The notes under the pieces were generated by a model that ran no database searches, was not told where the DNA came from, and worked only from the letters and a program-made list of their open reading frames with translations. Shown piece by piece: positions 25,801-38,329 of a stretch of 64,000 nt of DNA (positions within the stretch are counted from its first letter, which is position 1; every line of letters starts with the position of its first letter). Origin of the DNA: Channa striata (lineage: Eukaryota > Chordata > Actinopteri > Anabantiformes > Channidae); the NCBI GenBank assembly GCA_033026295.1, contig JAUPFM010000086.1:74371-138370 (forward strand), read 5' to 3'. The position numbers and the translations under genes are program-made.

Positions 25801-27430
25801 GTTTCTCAGGCGAGCCTGGTTCAAATCACACTTGTTTCACATCAATTTTAAGCTTAAAAACTCCTCTTTCCATCCATTTAAACCACTTGGATCAGACACT
25901 TTCCTATTGGCTATAAAGAGCCAAAATGTGTGGTCAAATACAGCTGATTTTGGACTGGGCTCAGAAGATCAAAAATGAGCCATATTTGAAGACATGCACA
26001 GGCAGCTAGGAACATGACATCTGCCTATGGCATACACCAATTTAAAGTTTAGATTTAGACCTTTAAGGCAATACTAGGCACATCTAGCTGTGAGCTCCAC
26101 AAAGGAAACAGCAGCCAGAGAATAAGGCCCAATTTCAGGTCCTGTGCATTTTCAGCCATAGACCTGGGAAGCCAGTTTGCCCTTTCACGTTTCTCAGGCC
26201 AGCCTGGTGCAAATCACTTGGATCAGACACTTTCCTCCTGGCTATAAAGAGCCAAAATGTGTGGTTAAATACAGCTGATTTAAAGCTTAGATTTAGACCT
26301 TTAAGGCAATACTAGGCACATCTAGCTGTGAGCTCCACAAAGGAAACAGCAGCCAGGAGAACGAGGCCAAATTTCAGGCCCTGTGCATTTTCAGCCATAG
26401 ACCTGGGAAGCCAGTTTGCCCTTTCACGTTTCTCAGGCCAGCCTGGTGCAAATCACACTTGTTTCACATCAATTCAAAGCTTAAAAACTTTTCTTTCCAC
26501 CCCTTTAAACCACTTGGATCAGACACTTTCCTCCTGGTTATAAAGAGCCAAAATGTGTGGTCAAATACAGCTGATTTTGGACTGGGTTCAGAAGGTCAAA
26601 AATGAGCCATATTTGCAGACATGCACAGGCAGCTAGGAACATGGCATCTGCCTATGGCATACACCAATTTAAAGTTTAGATTTAGACCTTTAAGGCAATA
26701 CTAGGCACATCTAGCTGTGAGCTCCACAAAGGAAACATCAGCCAGGAGAACGAGGCCCAATTTCAGGCCCTGTGCATTTTCAGCGTCAGCCCAGGGGCAG
26801 CCAGTTTGCTCTTGCAAGTTTCTCAGGCCAGCCTGGTGCAAACCACTTGGATTTAAACCACATTGGATCAGACACTTTCCTCCTGGCTATAAAAAGCCAA
26901 AATGTGTGGTCAAATACAGCTGATTTAAAGCTTAGATTTAGACCTTTAAGGCAATACTAGGCACATCTAGCTGTGAGCTCCACAAAGGAAACAGCAGCCA
27001 GAGAATGAGGCCAAATTCCAGGCCCTGTGCATTTTCAGCGTCAGCCCAGGGGCAGCCAGTTTGCTCTTGCACGTTTCTCAGGCCAGCCTGGTGCAAATCA
27101 CACTTGTTTCACATGCATTTAAAGCTTAAAAACTCCTCTTTCCATCCATTTAAACCACTTGGATCAGACACTTTCCTCCTGGCTATAAAGAGCCAAAATG
27201 TGTGGTCAAATACAACTGATTTTGGACTGGGGTCAGAAGGTCAAAAATGAGCCATATTTGCAGACATGCACAGGTAGCTAGGAACATGGCATCTGCCTAT
27301 GGCATACACCAATTTAAAGTTTAGATTTAGACCTTTAAGGCAATACTAGGCACATCTAGCTGTGAGCTCCACAAAGGAAACATCAGCCAGAAGAACGAGG
27401 CCCAATTTCAGGCCCTGTGCATTTTCAGCG
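22801..27430 (+). repeat. 4.6-kb tandem duplication, copy 2
   Basis: This matches copy 1 unit by unit: same deleted units, same GTTAAATACAG variant (21636 and 26264), same CCACATTGGATC variant (22231 and 26859) and same CATGCATTT variant (22487 and 27113). The right boundary lies in CATTTTCAGCG near 27420-27430. There this copy continues into the ordinary GTCAGCCC form, while copy 1 continues into the hybrid. That is what an unequal exchange within this short identical stretch would leave. Confidence 0.88.
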
Positions 27431-30400
27431 TCAGCCCAGGGGCAGCCAGTTTGCTCTTCCAAGTTTCTCAGGCCAGCCTGGTGCAAACCACTTGGATTTA
27501 AACCACTTGGATCAGACACTTTCCTCCTGGCTATAAAAAGCCAAAATGTGTGGTCAAATACAGCTGATTTTGGACCGGAAACAGCAGCCAGGAGAACGAG
27601 GCCCAATTTCAGGCCCTGTGCATTTTCAGCCATAGACCTGGGGAAGCCATTTTGCCCTTTCACGTTTCTCAGGCCAGCCTGGTGCAAATCACACTTGTTT
27701 CACATCAATTTAAAGCTTAAAAACTCCTCTTTCCATCCATTTAAACCACTTGGATCAGACACTTTCCTATTGGGTATAAAGATCCAAAATGTGTGGTCAA
27801 ATACAGCTGATTTTGGACTGGGGTCAGAAGGTCAAAAATGAGCCATATTTGCAGACATGCACAGGCAGCTAGGAACATGACATCTGCCTATGGCATACAC
27901 CAATTCAAAGCTTAGATTTAGACCGTTAAGGCAATACTAGGCACATCTAGCTGTGAGCTCCACAAAGGAAATCGGCAGCCAGAGAATGAGGCCCAATTTC
28001 AGGCCCTTTGCATTTTCAGCGTCAGCCCAGGGGCAGCCAGTTTGCTCTTGCACGTTTCTCAGGCCAGCCTGGTGCAAATTACACTTGTTTCACATCAATT
28101 TAAAGCTTAAAAACTCCTCTTTCCATCCATTTAAACCACTTGGATCAGACACTTTCCTCCTGGCTATAAAGAGCCAAAATGTGTGGTCAAATACAGCTGA
28201 TTTTGGACTGGGGTCAGAAGGTCAAAAATGAGCCATATTTGCAGACATGCACAGGCAGCTAGGAACATGGCATCTGCCTATGGCCTAAGCCAATTTAAAG
28301 CTTAGATTTAGACCTTTAAGGCAATACTAGGCACATCTAGCTTTGAGCTCCATAAAGGAAACAGCAGCCAGGAGAACGAGGCCCAATTTCAGGCCCTGAG
28401 CATTTTCAGCGTCAGCCCAGGGGCAGCCAGTTTGCTCTTGCAAGTTTCTCAGGCCAGCCTGGTGCAAACCACTTGGATTTAAACCACTTGGATCAGACAC
28501 TTTCCTCCTGGCTATAAAAAGCCAAAATGTGTGGTCAAATACAGCTGATTTAAAGCTTACATTTAGACCTTTAAGGCAATACTAGGCACGTTTCTCAGGC
28601 CAGCCTGGTGCAAATCACACTTGTTTCACATCAATTTAAAGATTAAAAATTCCTCTTTCCATCCTTATAAACCACTTGGATCAGACACTTTCTTACTGGG
28701 TATGAAAAGCCAAAATGTGTGGTCAAATACAGCTGATTTTGGACTGGGGTCAGAAGGTCAAAAATGAGCCATATTTGCAGACATGCACAGGCAGCTAGGA
28801 ACATGGCATCTGCCTATGGCATACACCAATTTAAAGCTTAGATTTAGACCTTTAAGGCAATACTAGGCACATCTAGCTGTGAGCTCCACAAAGGAAACAG
28901 CAGCCAGAGAATAAGGCCCAATTTCAGGTCCTGTGCATTTTCAGCGTCAGCCCAGGGGCAGCCAGTTTGCTCTTGCACGTTTCTCAGGCCGGCCTGGTGC
29001 AAATCACACTTGTTTCACATCAATTTAAAGCTTAAAAACTCTTCTTTCCACCCCTTTAAACCACTTGGATCAGACACTTTCCTCCTGGCTATAAAGAGCC
29101 AAAATGTGTGGTCAAATACAGCTGATTTTGGACTGGGGTCAGAAGGTCAAAAATGAGCCATATTTGCAGACATGCACAGGCAGCGAGGAACATGGCATCT
29201 GCCTATGGCATACACCAATTTAAAGCTTAGATTTAGACCTTTAAGGCAATACTAGGCACATCTAGCTGTGAGCTCCACAAAGGAAACAGCAGCCAGAGAA
29301 TGAGGCCCAATTTCAGGCCCTGTGCATTTTCAGCCATAGGCCTGGGGAAGCCAGTTTGCTCTTGCACGTTTCTCAGGCCAGCCTGGTGCAAATCACACTT
29401 GTTTCACATCAATTTAAAGCTTAAAAACTCTTCTTTCCACCCCTTTAAACCACTTGGATCAGACACTTTCCTCCTGGCTATAAAGAGCCAAAATGTGTGG
29501 TCAAATACAGCTGATTTTGGACTGGGGTCAGAAGGTCAAAAATGAGCCATATTTGCAGACATGCACAGGCAGCTAGGCACATGGCATCTGCCTATGGCAT
29601 ACACCAATTTAAAGCTTAGATTTAGACCTTTAAGACAACCTCAGGCACATCTAGCTGTGAGCTCCACAAAGGAAACAGCAGCCAGGAGAACGAGGCCCAA
29701 TTTCAGGCCCTGTGCATTTTCAGCCATAGACCTGGGGAAGCCAGTTTGCTCTTGCAAGTTTCTCAGGCCAGCCTGGTGCAAATCACACTTGTTTCACATC
29801 AATTTAAAGCTTAAAAACTCCTCTTTCCATCCATTTAAACCCCTTGGATCAGACACTTTCCTCCTGGCTATAAAGATCCAAAATGTGTGGTCAAATACAG
29901 CTGATTTTGGACTGGGGTCAGAAGGTCAAAAATGAGCCATATTTGCAGACATGCACAGGCAGCTAGGAACATGGCATCTGCCTATGGCATACACCAATTT
30001 AAAGCTTAAATTTAGACCTTTAAGACAACACAAGGCACATCTAGCTGTGAGCTCCACAAAGGAAACATCAGCCAGAGAATAAGACCCAATTTCAGGTCCT
30101 GTGCATTTTCAGCGTCAGCCCAGGGGCAGCCAGTTTGCTCTTGCACGTTTCTCAGGCCGGCCTGGTGCAAATCACTTGGATCAGACACTTTCCTCCTGGC
30201 TATAAAGATCCAAAATGTGTGGTCAAATACAGCTGATTTAAAGCTTACATTTAGACCTTTAGGACAACACCAGGCACATCTAGCTGTGAGCTCCACAAAG
30301 GAAACAGCAGCCAGGAGAACGAGGCCCAATTTCAGGCCCTGTGCATTTTCAGCCATAGACCTGGGGAAGCCAGTTTGCTCTTGCAAGTTTCTCAGGCCAG

Positions 30401-33400
30401 CCTGGTGCAAATCACTTGGATCAGACACTTTCGTCCTGGCTATAAAGAGCCAAAATGTGTGGTCAAATACAGCTGATTTTGGACTGGGGTCAGAAGGTCA
30501 AAAATGAGCCATATTTGCAGACATGCACAGGCAGCTAGGAACATGGCATCTGCCTATTGCATACACCAATTTAAAGCTTAGATTTAGACCTTTAAGGCAA
30601 TACTAGGCACATCTAGCTTTGAGCTCCACAAAGGAAACAGCAGCCAGAGAATGAGGCCCAATTTCAGGTCCTGTGCATTTTCAGCGTCAGCCCAGGGGCA
30701 GCCAGTTTGCTCTTGCACGTTTCTCAGGCCAGCCTGGTGCAAATCACTTGGATCAGACACTTTCCTCCTGGCTATAAAGATCCAAAATGTGTGGTCAAAT
30801 ACAGCTGATTTAAAGCTTACATTTAGACCTTTAAGGCAATACTAGGCACATCTAGCTTTGAGCTCCACAAAGCCAACAGCAGCAAGAGAATGAGGCCCAA
30901 TTTCAGGTCCTGTGCATTTTCAGCGTCAGCCCAGGGGCAGCCAGTTTGCTCTTGCACGTTTCTCAGGCCAGCCTGGTGCAAATCACACTTGTTTCACATC
31001 AATTTAAAGCTTAAAAACTCCTCTTTCCATCCATTTAAACCACTTGGATCAGACACTTTCCTCCTGGCTATAAAGAGCCAAAATGTGTGGTCAAATACAG
31101 CTGATTTTGGACTGGGCTCAGAAGATCAAAAATGAGCCATATTTGAAGACATGCACAGGCAGCTAGGAACATGGCATCTGCCTATGGCATACACCAATTT
31201 AAAGTTTAGATTTAGACCTTTAAGGCAATACTAGGCACATCTAGCTGTGAGCTCCACAAAGGAAACAGCAGCCAGAGAATTAGGCCCAATTCCAGGCCCT
31301 GTGCATTTTCAGCCATAGACCTGGGGAAGCCAGTTTGCTCTTGCAAGTTTCTCAGGCCAGCCTGGTGCAAATCACACTTGTTTCACATAATTTTAAAGCT
31401 TAAAAACTCTTCTTTCCACCCCTTTAAACCACTTGGATCAGACACTTTCCTCCTGGCTATAAAGAGCCAAAATGTGTGGTCAAATACAGCTGATTTTGGA
31501 CTGGGGTCAGAAGGTCAAAAATGAGCCATATTTGCAGACATGCACAGGCAGCTAAGAACATGGCATCTGCCTATGGCATACACCAATTTAAAGCTTAGAT
31601 TTAGACCTTTAAGGCAATACTAGGCACATCTAGCTGTGAGCTCCACAAAGGAAACAGCAGCCAGGAGATCGAGGCCCAATTTCAGGCCCTGTGCATTTTC
31701 AGCCATAGACCTGGGGAAGCCAGTTTGCCCTTTCACGTTTCTCAGGCCGGCCTGGTGCAAATCACTTGGATCAGACACTTTCCTCCTGGCTATAAAGAGC
31801 CAAAATGTGTGGTCAAATACAGGTGATTTAAAGTTTAGATTTAGACCTTTAAGGCAATACTAGGCACATCTAGCTGTGAGCTCCACAAAGGAAACAGCAG
31901 CCAGGGGAACGAGGCCCAATTTCAGGTCCTGTGCATTTTCAGCGTCAGCCCAGGGGCAGCCAGTTTGCTCTTGCACGTTTCTCAGGCCAGCCTGGTGCAA
32001 ATCACACTTGTTTCACATCAATTTAAAGATTAAAAATTCCTCTTTCCATCCTTATAAACCACTTGGATCAGAAACTTTCTTACTGGGTATGAAAAGCCAA
32101 AATGTGTGGTCAAATACAGCTGATTTTGGACCGGAGTCAGAAGGTCAAAAATGAGCCATATTTGCAGACATGCACAGGCAGCTAGGAACATGGCATCTGC
32201 CTATGGCATACACCAATTTAAAGCTTAGATTTAGACCTTTAAGGCAATACTAGGTACATCTAGCTGTGAGCTCCACAAAGGAAACAGCAGCCAGGAGAAC
32301 GAGGCCCAATTTCAGGCCCTGTGCATTTTCAGCCATAGACCTGGGGAAGCCAGTTTTCCCTTTCATGTTTCTCAGGCCAGCCTGGTGCAAATCACACTTG
32401 TTTCACATCAATTTAAAGCTTAAAAACTCCTCTTTCCATCCATTTAAACCACTTGGATCAGACACTTTCCTCCTGGCTATAAAGAGCCAAAATGTGTGGT
32501 CAAATACAGCTGATTTTGGACTGGGCTCAGAAGATCAAAAATGAGCCATATTTGAAGACATGCACAGGCAGCTAGGAACATGACATCTGCCTATGGCATA
32601 CACCAATTTAAAGTTTAGATTTAGACCTTTAAGGCAATACTAGGCACATCTAGCTTTGAGCTCCACAAAGGAAACAGCAGCCAGAGAATGAGGCCCAATT
32701 TCAGGTCCTGTGCATTTTCAGCGTCAGCCCAGGGGCAGCCAGTTTGCTCTTGCACGTTTCTCAGGCCAGCCTGGTGCAAATCACACTTGTTTCACATCAA
32801 TTTAAAGATTAAAAATTCCTCTTTCCATCCTTATAAACCACTTGGATCAGACACTTTCTTACTGGGTATGAAAAGCCAAAATGTGTGGTCAAATACAGCT
32901 GATTTTGGACTGGGGTCAGAAGGTCAAAAATGAGCCATATTTGCAGACATGCACAGGCAGCTAGGAACATGGCATCTGCCTATGGCATACACCAATTTAA
33001 AGCTTAGATTTAGACCTTTAAGGCAATACTAGGCACATCTAGCTGTGAGCTCCACAAAGGAAACAGCAGCCAGAGAATGAGGCCCAATTCCAGGCCCTGT
33101 GCATTTTCAGCGTCAGCCAAGGGGCAGCCAGTTTGCTCTTGCACGTTTCTCAGGCCAGCCTGGTGCAAATCACACTTGTTTCACATCAATTAAAAGCTTA
33201 AAAACTCTTCTTTCCACAACTTTAAACCACTTGGATCAGACACTTTCCTCCTGGCTATAAAGATCCAAAATGTGTGGTCAAATACAGCTGATTTTGGACT
33301 GGGGTCAGAAGGTCAAAAATGAGCCATATTTGCAGACATGCACAGGCAGCTAGGAACATGGCATCTGCCTATGGCATACACCAATTTAAAGCTTAGATTT

Positions 33401-33719
33401 AGACCTTTAAGACAACACCAGGCACATCTAGCTGTGAGCTCCACAAAGGAAACATCAGCCAGGAGAACGAGGCCCAATTTCAGGCACTGTGCATTTTCAG
33501 CGATAGGCCTGGGGAAGCCAGTTTGTCCTTTCACGTTTCTCAAGCCAGCCTGGTGCAAATCACACTTGTTTCACATCAATTTAAAGTTTGAAAACTCCTC
33601 TTTCCATCCATTTAAACCACTTGGATCAGACACTTTCCTCCTGGCTATAAAGAGCCAAAATGTGTGGTCAAATACAACTGATTTTGGACTGTGGTCAGAA
33701 AGTCAAAAATGAGCCATAT
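27431..33719 (+). repeat. Satellite units without an obvious long higher-order period
   Basis: This is a mix of 390/389-bp units and units with the 57-bp and 93-bp deletions. I did not find a long block repeat inside it by eye. The GGGCTCAGAAGATC plus TTGAAGACATG marker unit occurs twice (about 31115 and 32520). The last 147-bp deletion junction of the window is at 27573-27580. Confidence 0.7.
28550..28785 (+). repeat. Unique 108-bp deleted satellite unit
   Basis: At 28586-28592 the sequence runs AATACTAGGCAC directly into GTTTCTCAGGCC, removing 108 bp from the ATCTAGC segment to the TTGCAC segment. GCAC is present at both breakpoints. The unit also carries the 93-bp deletion at its start. 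I saw this junction only once. Confidence 0.85.
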
Positions 33720-36700
33720 TTGCAGACATGCACAGGCAGCTAGGAACATGGCATCTGCCTATGGCATACACCAATTTAAAGCTTAGATTTAGACCTTTAA
33801 GGCAATACTAGGCACATCTAGCTGTGAGCTCCACAAAGGAAACAGCAGCCTGAGAATGAGGCCCAATTTCAGGCCCTGTGCATTTTCAGCCATAGGCCTG
33901 GGAAGCCAGTTTGCTCTTGCACGTTTCTCAGGCCAGCCTGGTGCAAATCACACTTGTTTCACATCAATTTAAAGCTTAAAAACTCCTCTTTCCATCCATG
34001 TAAACCCCTTGGATCAGACACTTTCCTCCTGGCTATAAAGATCCAAAATGTGTGGTCAAATACAGCTGATTTTGGACTGGGGTCAGAAGGTCAAAAATGA
34101 GCCATATTTGCAGACATGCACAGGCAGCTAGGAACATGGCATCTGCCTATGGCATACACCAATTTAAAGCTTAGATTTAGACCTTTAAGACAACCTCAGG
34201 CACATCTAGCTGTGAGCTCCACAAAGGAAACAGCAGCCAGGAGAACGAGGCCCAATTTCAGGCTCTGTGCATTTTCAGCCATAGACCTGGGAAGCCAGTT
34301 TGCTCTTGCACGTTTCTCAGGCCAGCCTGGTGCAAATCACACTTGTTTCACATCAATTTAAAGCTTAAAACTCTTCTTTCCACCCCTTTAAACCACTTGG
34401 ATCAGACACTTTCCTCCTGGCTATAAAGAGCCAAAATGTGTGGTCAAATACAGCTGATTTTGGACTGGGGTCAGAAGGTCAAAAATGAGCCATATTGCAG
34501 ACATGCACAGGCAGCTAGGAACATGGCATCTGCCTATGGCATACACCAATTTAAAGCTTAGATTTAGACCTTTAAGGCAATACTAGGCACATCTAGCTGT
34601 GAGCTCCACAAAGGAAACAGCAGCCAGAGAATGAGGCCCAATTTCAGGCCCTGTGCATTTTCAGCCATAGGCCTGGGGAAGCCAGTTTGCTCTTGCACGT
34701 TTCTCAGGCCAGCCTGGTGCAAATCACACTTGTTTCACATCAATTTAAAGCTTAAAAACTCCTCTTTCCATCCATGTAAACCCCTTGGATCAGACACTTT
34801 CCTCCTGGCTATAAAGATCCAAAATGTGTGGTCAAATACAGCTGATTTTGGACTGGGGTCAGAAGGTCAAAAATGAGCCATATTTGCAGACATGCACAGG
34901 CAGCTAGGAACATGGCATCTGCCTATGGCATACACCAATTTAAAGCTTAGATTTAGACCTTTAAGACAACCTCAGGCACATCTAGCTGTGAGCTCCACAA
35001 AGGAAACAGCAGCCAGGAGAACGAGGCCCAATTTCAGGCTCTGTGCATTTTCAGCCATAGACCTGGGAAGCCAGTTTGCTCTTGCACGTTTCTCAGGCCA
35101 GCCTGGTGCAAATCACACTTGTTTCACATCAATTTAAAGCTTAAAAACTCTTCTTTCCACCCCTTTAAACCACTTGGATCAGACACTTTCCTCCTGGCTA
35201 TAAAGAGCCAAAATGTGTGGTCAAATACAGCTGATTTTGGACTGGGGTCAGAAGGTCAAAAATGAGCCATATTGCAGACATGCACAGGCAGCTAGGAACA
35301 TGGCATCTGCCTATGGCATACACCAATTTAAAGCTTAGATTTAGACCTTTAAGGCAATACTAGGCACATCTAGCTTTGAGCTCCACAAAGGAAACAGCAG
35401 CCAGAGAATGAGGCCCAATTTCAGGTCCTGTGCATTTTCAGCGTCAGCCCAGGGGCAGCCAGTTTGCTCTTGCACGTTTCTCAGGCCAGCCTGGTGCAAA
35501 TCACTTGGATCAGACACTTTCCTCCTGGCTATAAAGATCCAAAATGTGTGGTCAAATACAGCTGATTTAAAGCTTACATTTAGACCTTTAAGGCAATACT
35601 AGGCACATCTAGCTTTGAGCTCCACAAAGCCAACAGCAGCAAGAGAATGAGGCCCAATTTCAGGTCCTGTGCATTTTCAGCGTCAGCCCAGGGGCAGCCA
35701 GTTTGCTCTTGCACGTTTCTCAGGCCAGCCTGGTGCAAATCACACTTGTTTCACATCAATTTAAAGCTTAAAAACTCCTCTTTCCATCCATTTAAACCAC
35801 TTGGATCAGACACTTTCCTCCTGGCTATAAAGAGCCAAAATGTGTGGTCAAATACAGCTGATTTTGGACTGTAGTCAGAAAGTCAAAAATGAGCCATATT
35901 TGCAGACATGCACAGGCAGCTAGGAACATGGCATCTGCCTATGGCATACACCAATTTAAAGCTTAGATTTAGACCTTTAAGACAACACCAGGCACATCTA
36001 GCTGTGAGCTCCACAAAGGAAACATCAGCCAGGAGAACGAGGCCCAATTTCAGGCCCTGTGCATTTTCAGCGATAGGCCTGGGGAAGCCAGTTTGTCCTT
36101 TCACGTTTCTCAGGCCAGCCTGGTGCAAATCACACTTGTTTCACATCAATTTAAAGTTTGAAAACTCCTCTTTCCATCCATTTAAACCACTTGGATCAGA
36201 CACTTTCCTCCTGGCTATAAAGAGCCAAAATGTGTGGTCAAATACAACTGATTTTGGACTGTGGTCAGAAAGTCAAAAATGAGCCATATTTGCAGACATG
36301 CACAGGCAGCTAGGAACATGGCATCTGCCTATGAAATACAGCTGATTTAAAGCTTAGATTTAGACCTTTAAGGCAATACTAGGCACATCTAGCTTTGAGC
36401 TCCACAAAGGAAACAGCAGCCAGAGAATGAGGCCCAATTCCAGGCCCTGTGCATTTTCAGCGTCAGCCAAGGGGCAGCCAGTTTGCTCTTGCACGTTTCT
36501 CAGGCCAGCCTGGTGCAAATCACACTTGTTACACATCAATTTAAAGCTTAAAAACTCTTCTTTCCACAACTTTAAACCACTTGGATCAGACACTTTCCTC
36601 CTGGCTATAAAGATCCAAAATGTGTGGTCAAATACAGCTGATTTTGGACTGGGGTCAGAAGGTCAAAAATGAGCCATATTTGCAGACATGCACAGGCAGC

Positions 36701-38220
36701 TAGGAACATGGCATCTGCCTATGGCATACACCAATTTAAAGCTTAGATTTAGACCTTTAAGACAACACCAGGCACATCTAGCTGTGAGCTCCACAAAGGA
36801 AACATCAGCCAGGAGAACGAGGCCCAATTTCAGGCCCTGTGCATTTTCAGCGATAGGCCTGGGGAAGCCAGTTTGTCCTTTCACGTTTCTCAAGCCAGCC
36901 TGGTGCAAATCACACTTTTTTCACATCAATTTAAAGTTTGAAAACTCCTCTTTCCATCCATTTAAACCACTTGGATCAGACACTTTCCTCCTGGCTATAA
37001 AGAGCCAAAATGTGTGGTCAAATACAACTGATTTTGGACTGTGGTCAGAAAGTCAAAAATGAGCCATATTTGCAGACATGCACAGGCAGCTAGGAACATG
37101 GCATCTGCCTATGGCATACACCAATTTAAAGCTTAGATTTAGACCATTAAGGCAATACTAGGCATATCTAGCTGTGAGCTCCACAAAGGAAACAGCAGCC
37201 AGAGAATTAGGCCCAATTTCAGGCCCTGTGCATTTTCAGCCATAGGCCTGGGGAAGCCAGTTTGCTCTTGCACGTTTCTCAGGCCAGCCTGGTGCAAATC
37301 ACACTTGTTTCACATCAATTTAAAGCTTAAAAACTCCTCTTTCCATCCATGTAAACCCCTTGGATCAGACACTTTCCTCCTGGCTATAAAGATCCAAAAT
37401 GTGTGGTCAAATACAGCTGATTTTGGACTGGGGTCAGAAGGTCAAAAATGAGCCATATTTGCAGACATGCACAGGCAGCTAGGAACATGGCATCTGCCTA
37501 TGGCATACACCAATTTAAAGCTTAGATTTAGACCTTTAAGACAACCTCAGGCACATCTAGCTGTGAGCTCCACAAAGGAAACAGCAGCCAGGAGAACGAG
37601 GCCCAATTTCAGGCTCTGTGCATTTTCAGCCATAGACCTGGGAAGCCAGTTTGCTCTTGCACGTTTCTCAGGCCAGCCTGGTGCAAATCACACTTGTTTC
37701 ACATCAATTTAAAGCTTAAAAACTCTTCTTTCCACCCCTTTAAACCACTTGGATCAGACACTTTCCTCCTGGCTATAAAGAGCCAAAATGTGTGGTCAAA
37801 TACAGCTGATTTTGGACTGGGGTCAGAAGGTCAAAAATGAGCCATATTGCAGACATGCACAGGCAGCTAGGAACATGGCATCTGCCTATGGCATACACCA
37901 ATTTAAAGCTTAGATTTAGACCTTTAAGGCAATACTAGGCACATCTAGCTTTGAGCTCCACAAAGGAAACAGCAGCCAGAGAATGAGGCCCAATTTCAGG
38001 TCCTGTGCATTTTCAGCGTCAGCCCAGGGGCAGCCAGTTTGCTCTTGCACGTTTCTCAGGCCAGCCTGGTGCAAATCACTTGGATCAGACACTTTCCTCC
38101 TGGCTATAAAGATCCAAAATGTGTGGTCAAATACAGCTGATTTAAAGCTTACATTTAGACCTTTAAGGCAATACTAGGCACATCTAGCTTTGAGCTCCAC
38201 AAAGCCAACAGCAGCAAGAG
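33720..38220 (+). repeat. Higher-order repeat block with three copies of a 776-bp dimer
   Basis: A two-unit block occurs at about 33720, 34495 and 37075 (ORF landmarks 34116, 34892 and 37467). All three share ACAACCTCAGG, TCAGGCTCTG, CATGTAAACCCC and the one-T deletion in CCATATTGCAG (near 34496, 35272 and 37848). The following units (35408/37983 and 35647/38222) repeat at 2,575 bp, and 33338/36688 repeat at 3,350 bp. This is therefore a nested series of duplications. Confidence 0.8.
36322..36352 (+). other. Unique satellite recombination junction
   Basis: The usual CTGCCTATGGCATACACC is replaced by CTGCCTATGAAATACAGC followed by TGATTTAAAGC. This joins the CCTATG region of one unit to the AAATACAGCTGATTTAAAG joint of a unit carrying the 93-bp deletion. 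Net length change is about +1 bp. I saw it only once, so it records a single out-of-register exchange. Confidence 0.75.
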
Positions 38221-38329
38221 AATGAGGCCCAATTTCAGGTCCTGTGCATTTTCAGCGTCAGCCCAGGGGCAGCCAGTTTGCTCTTGCACGTTTCTCAGGC
38301 CAGCCTGGTGCAAATCACACTTGTTTCAC

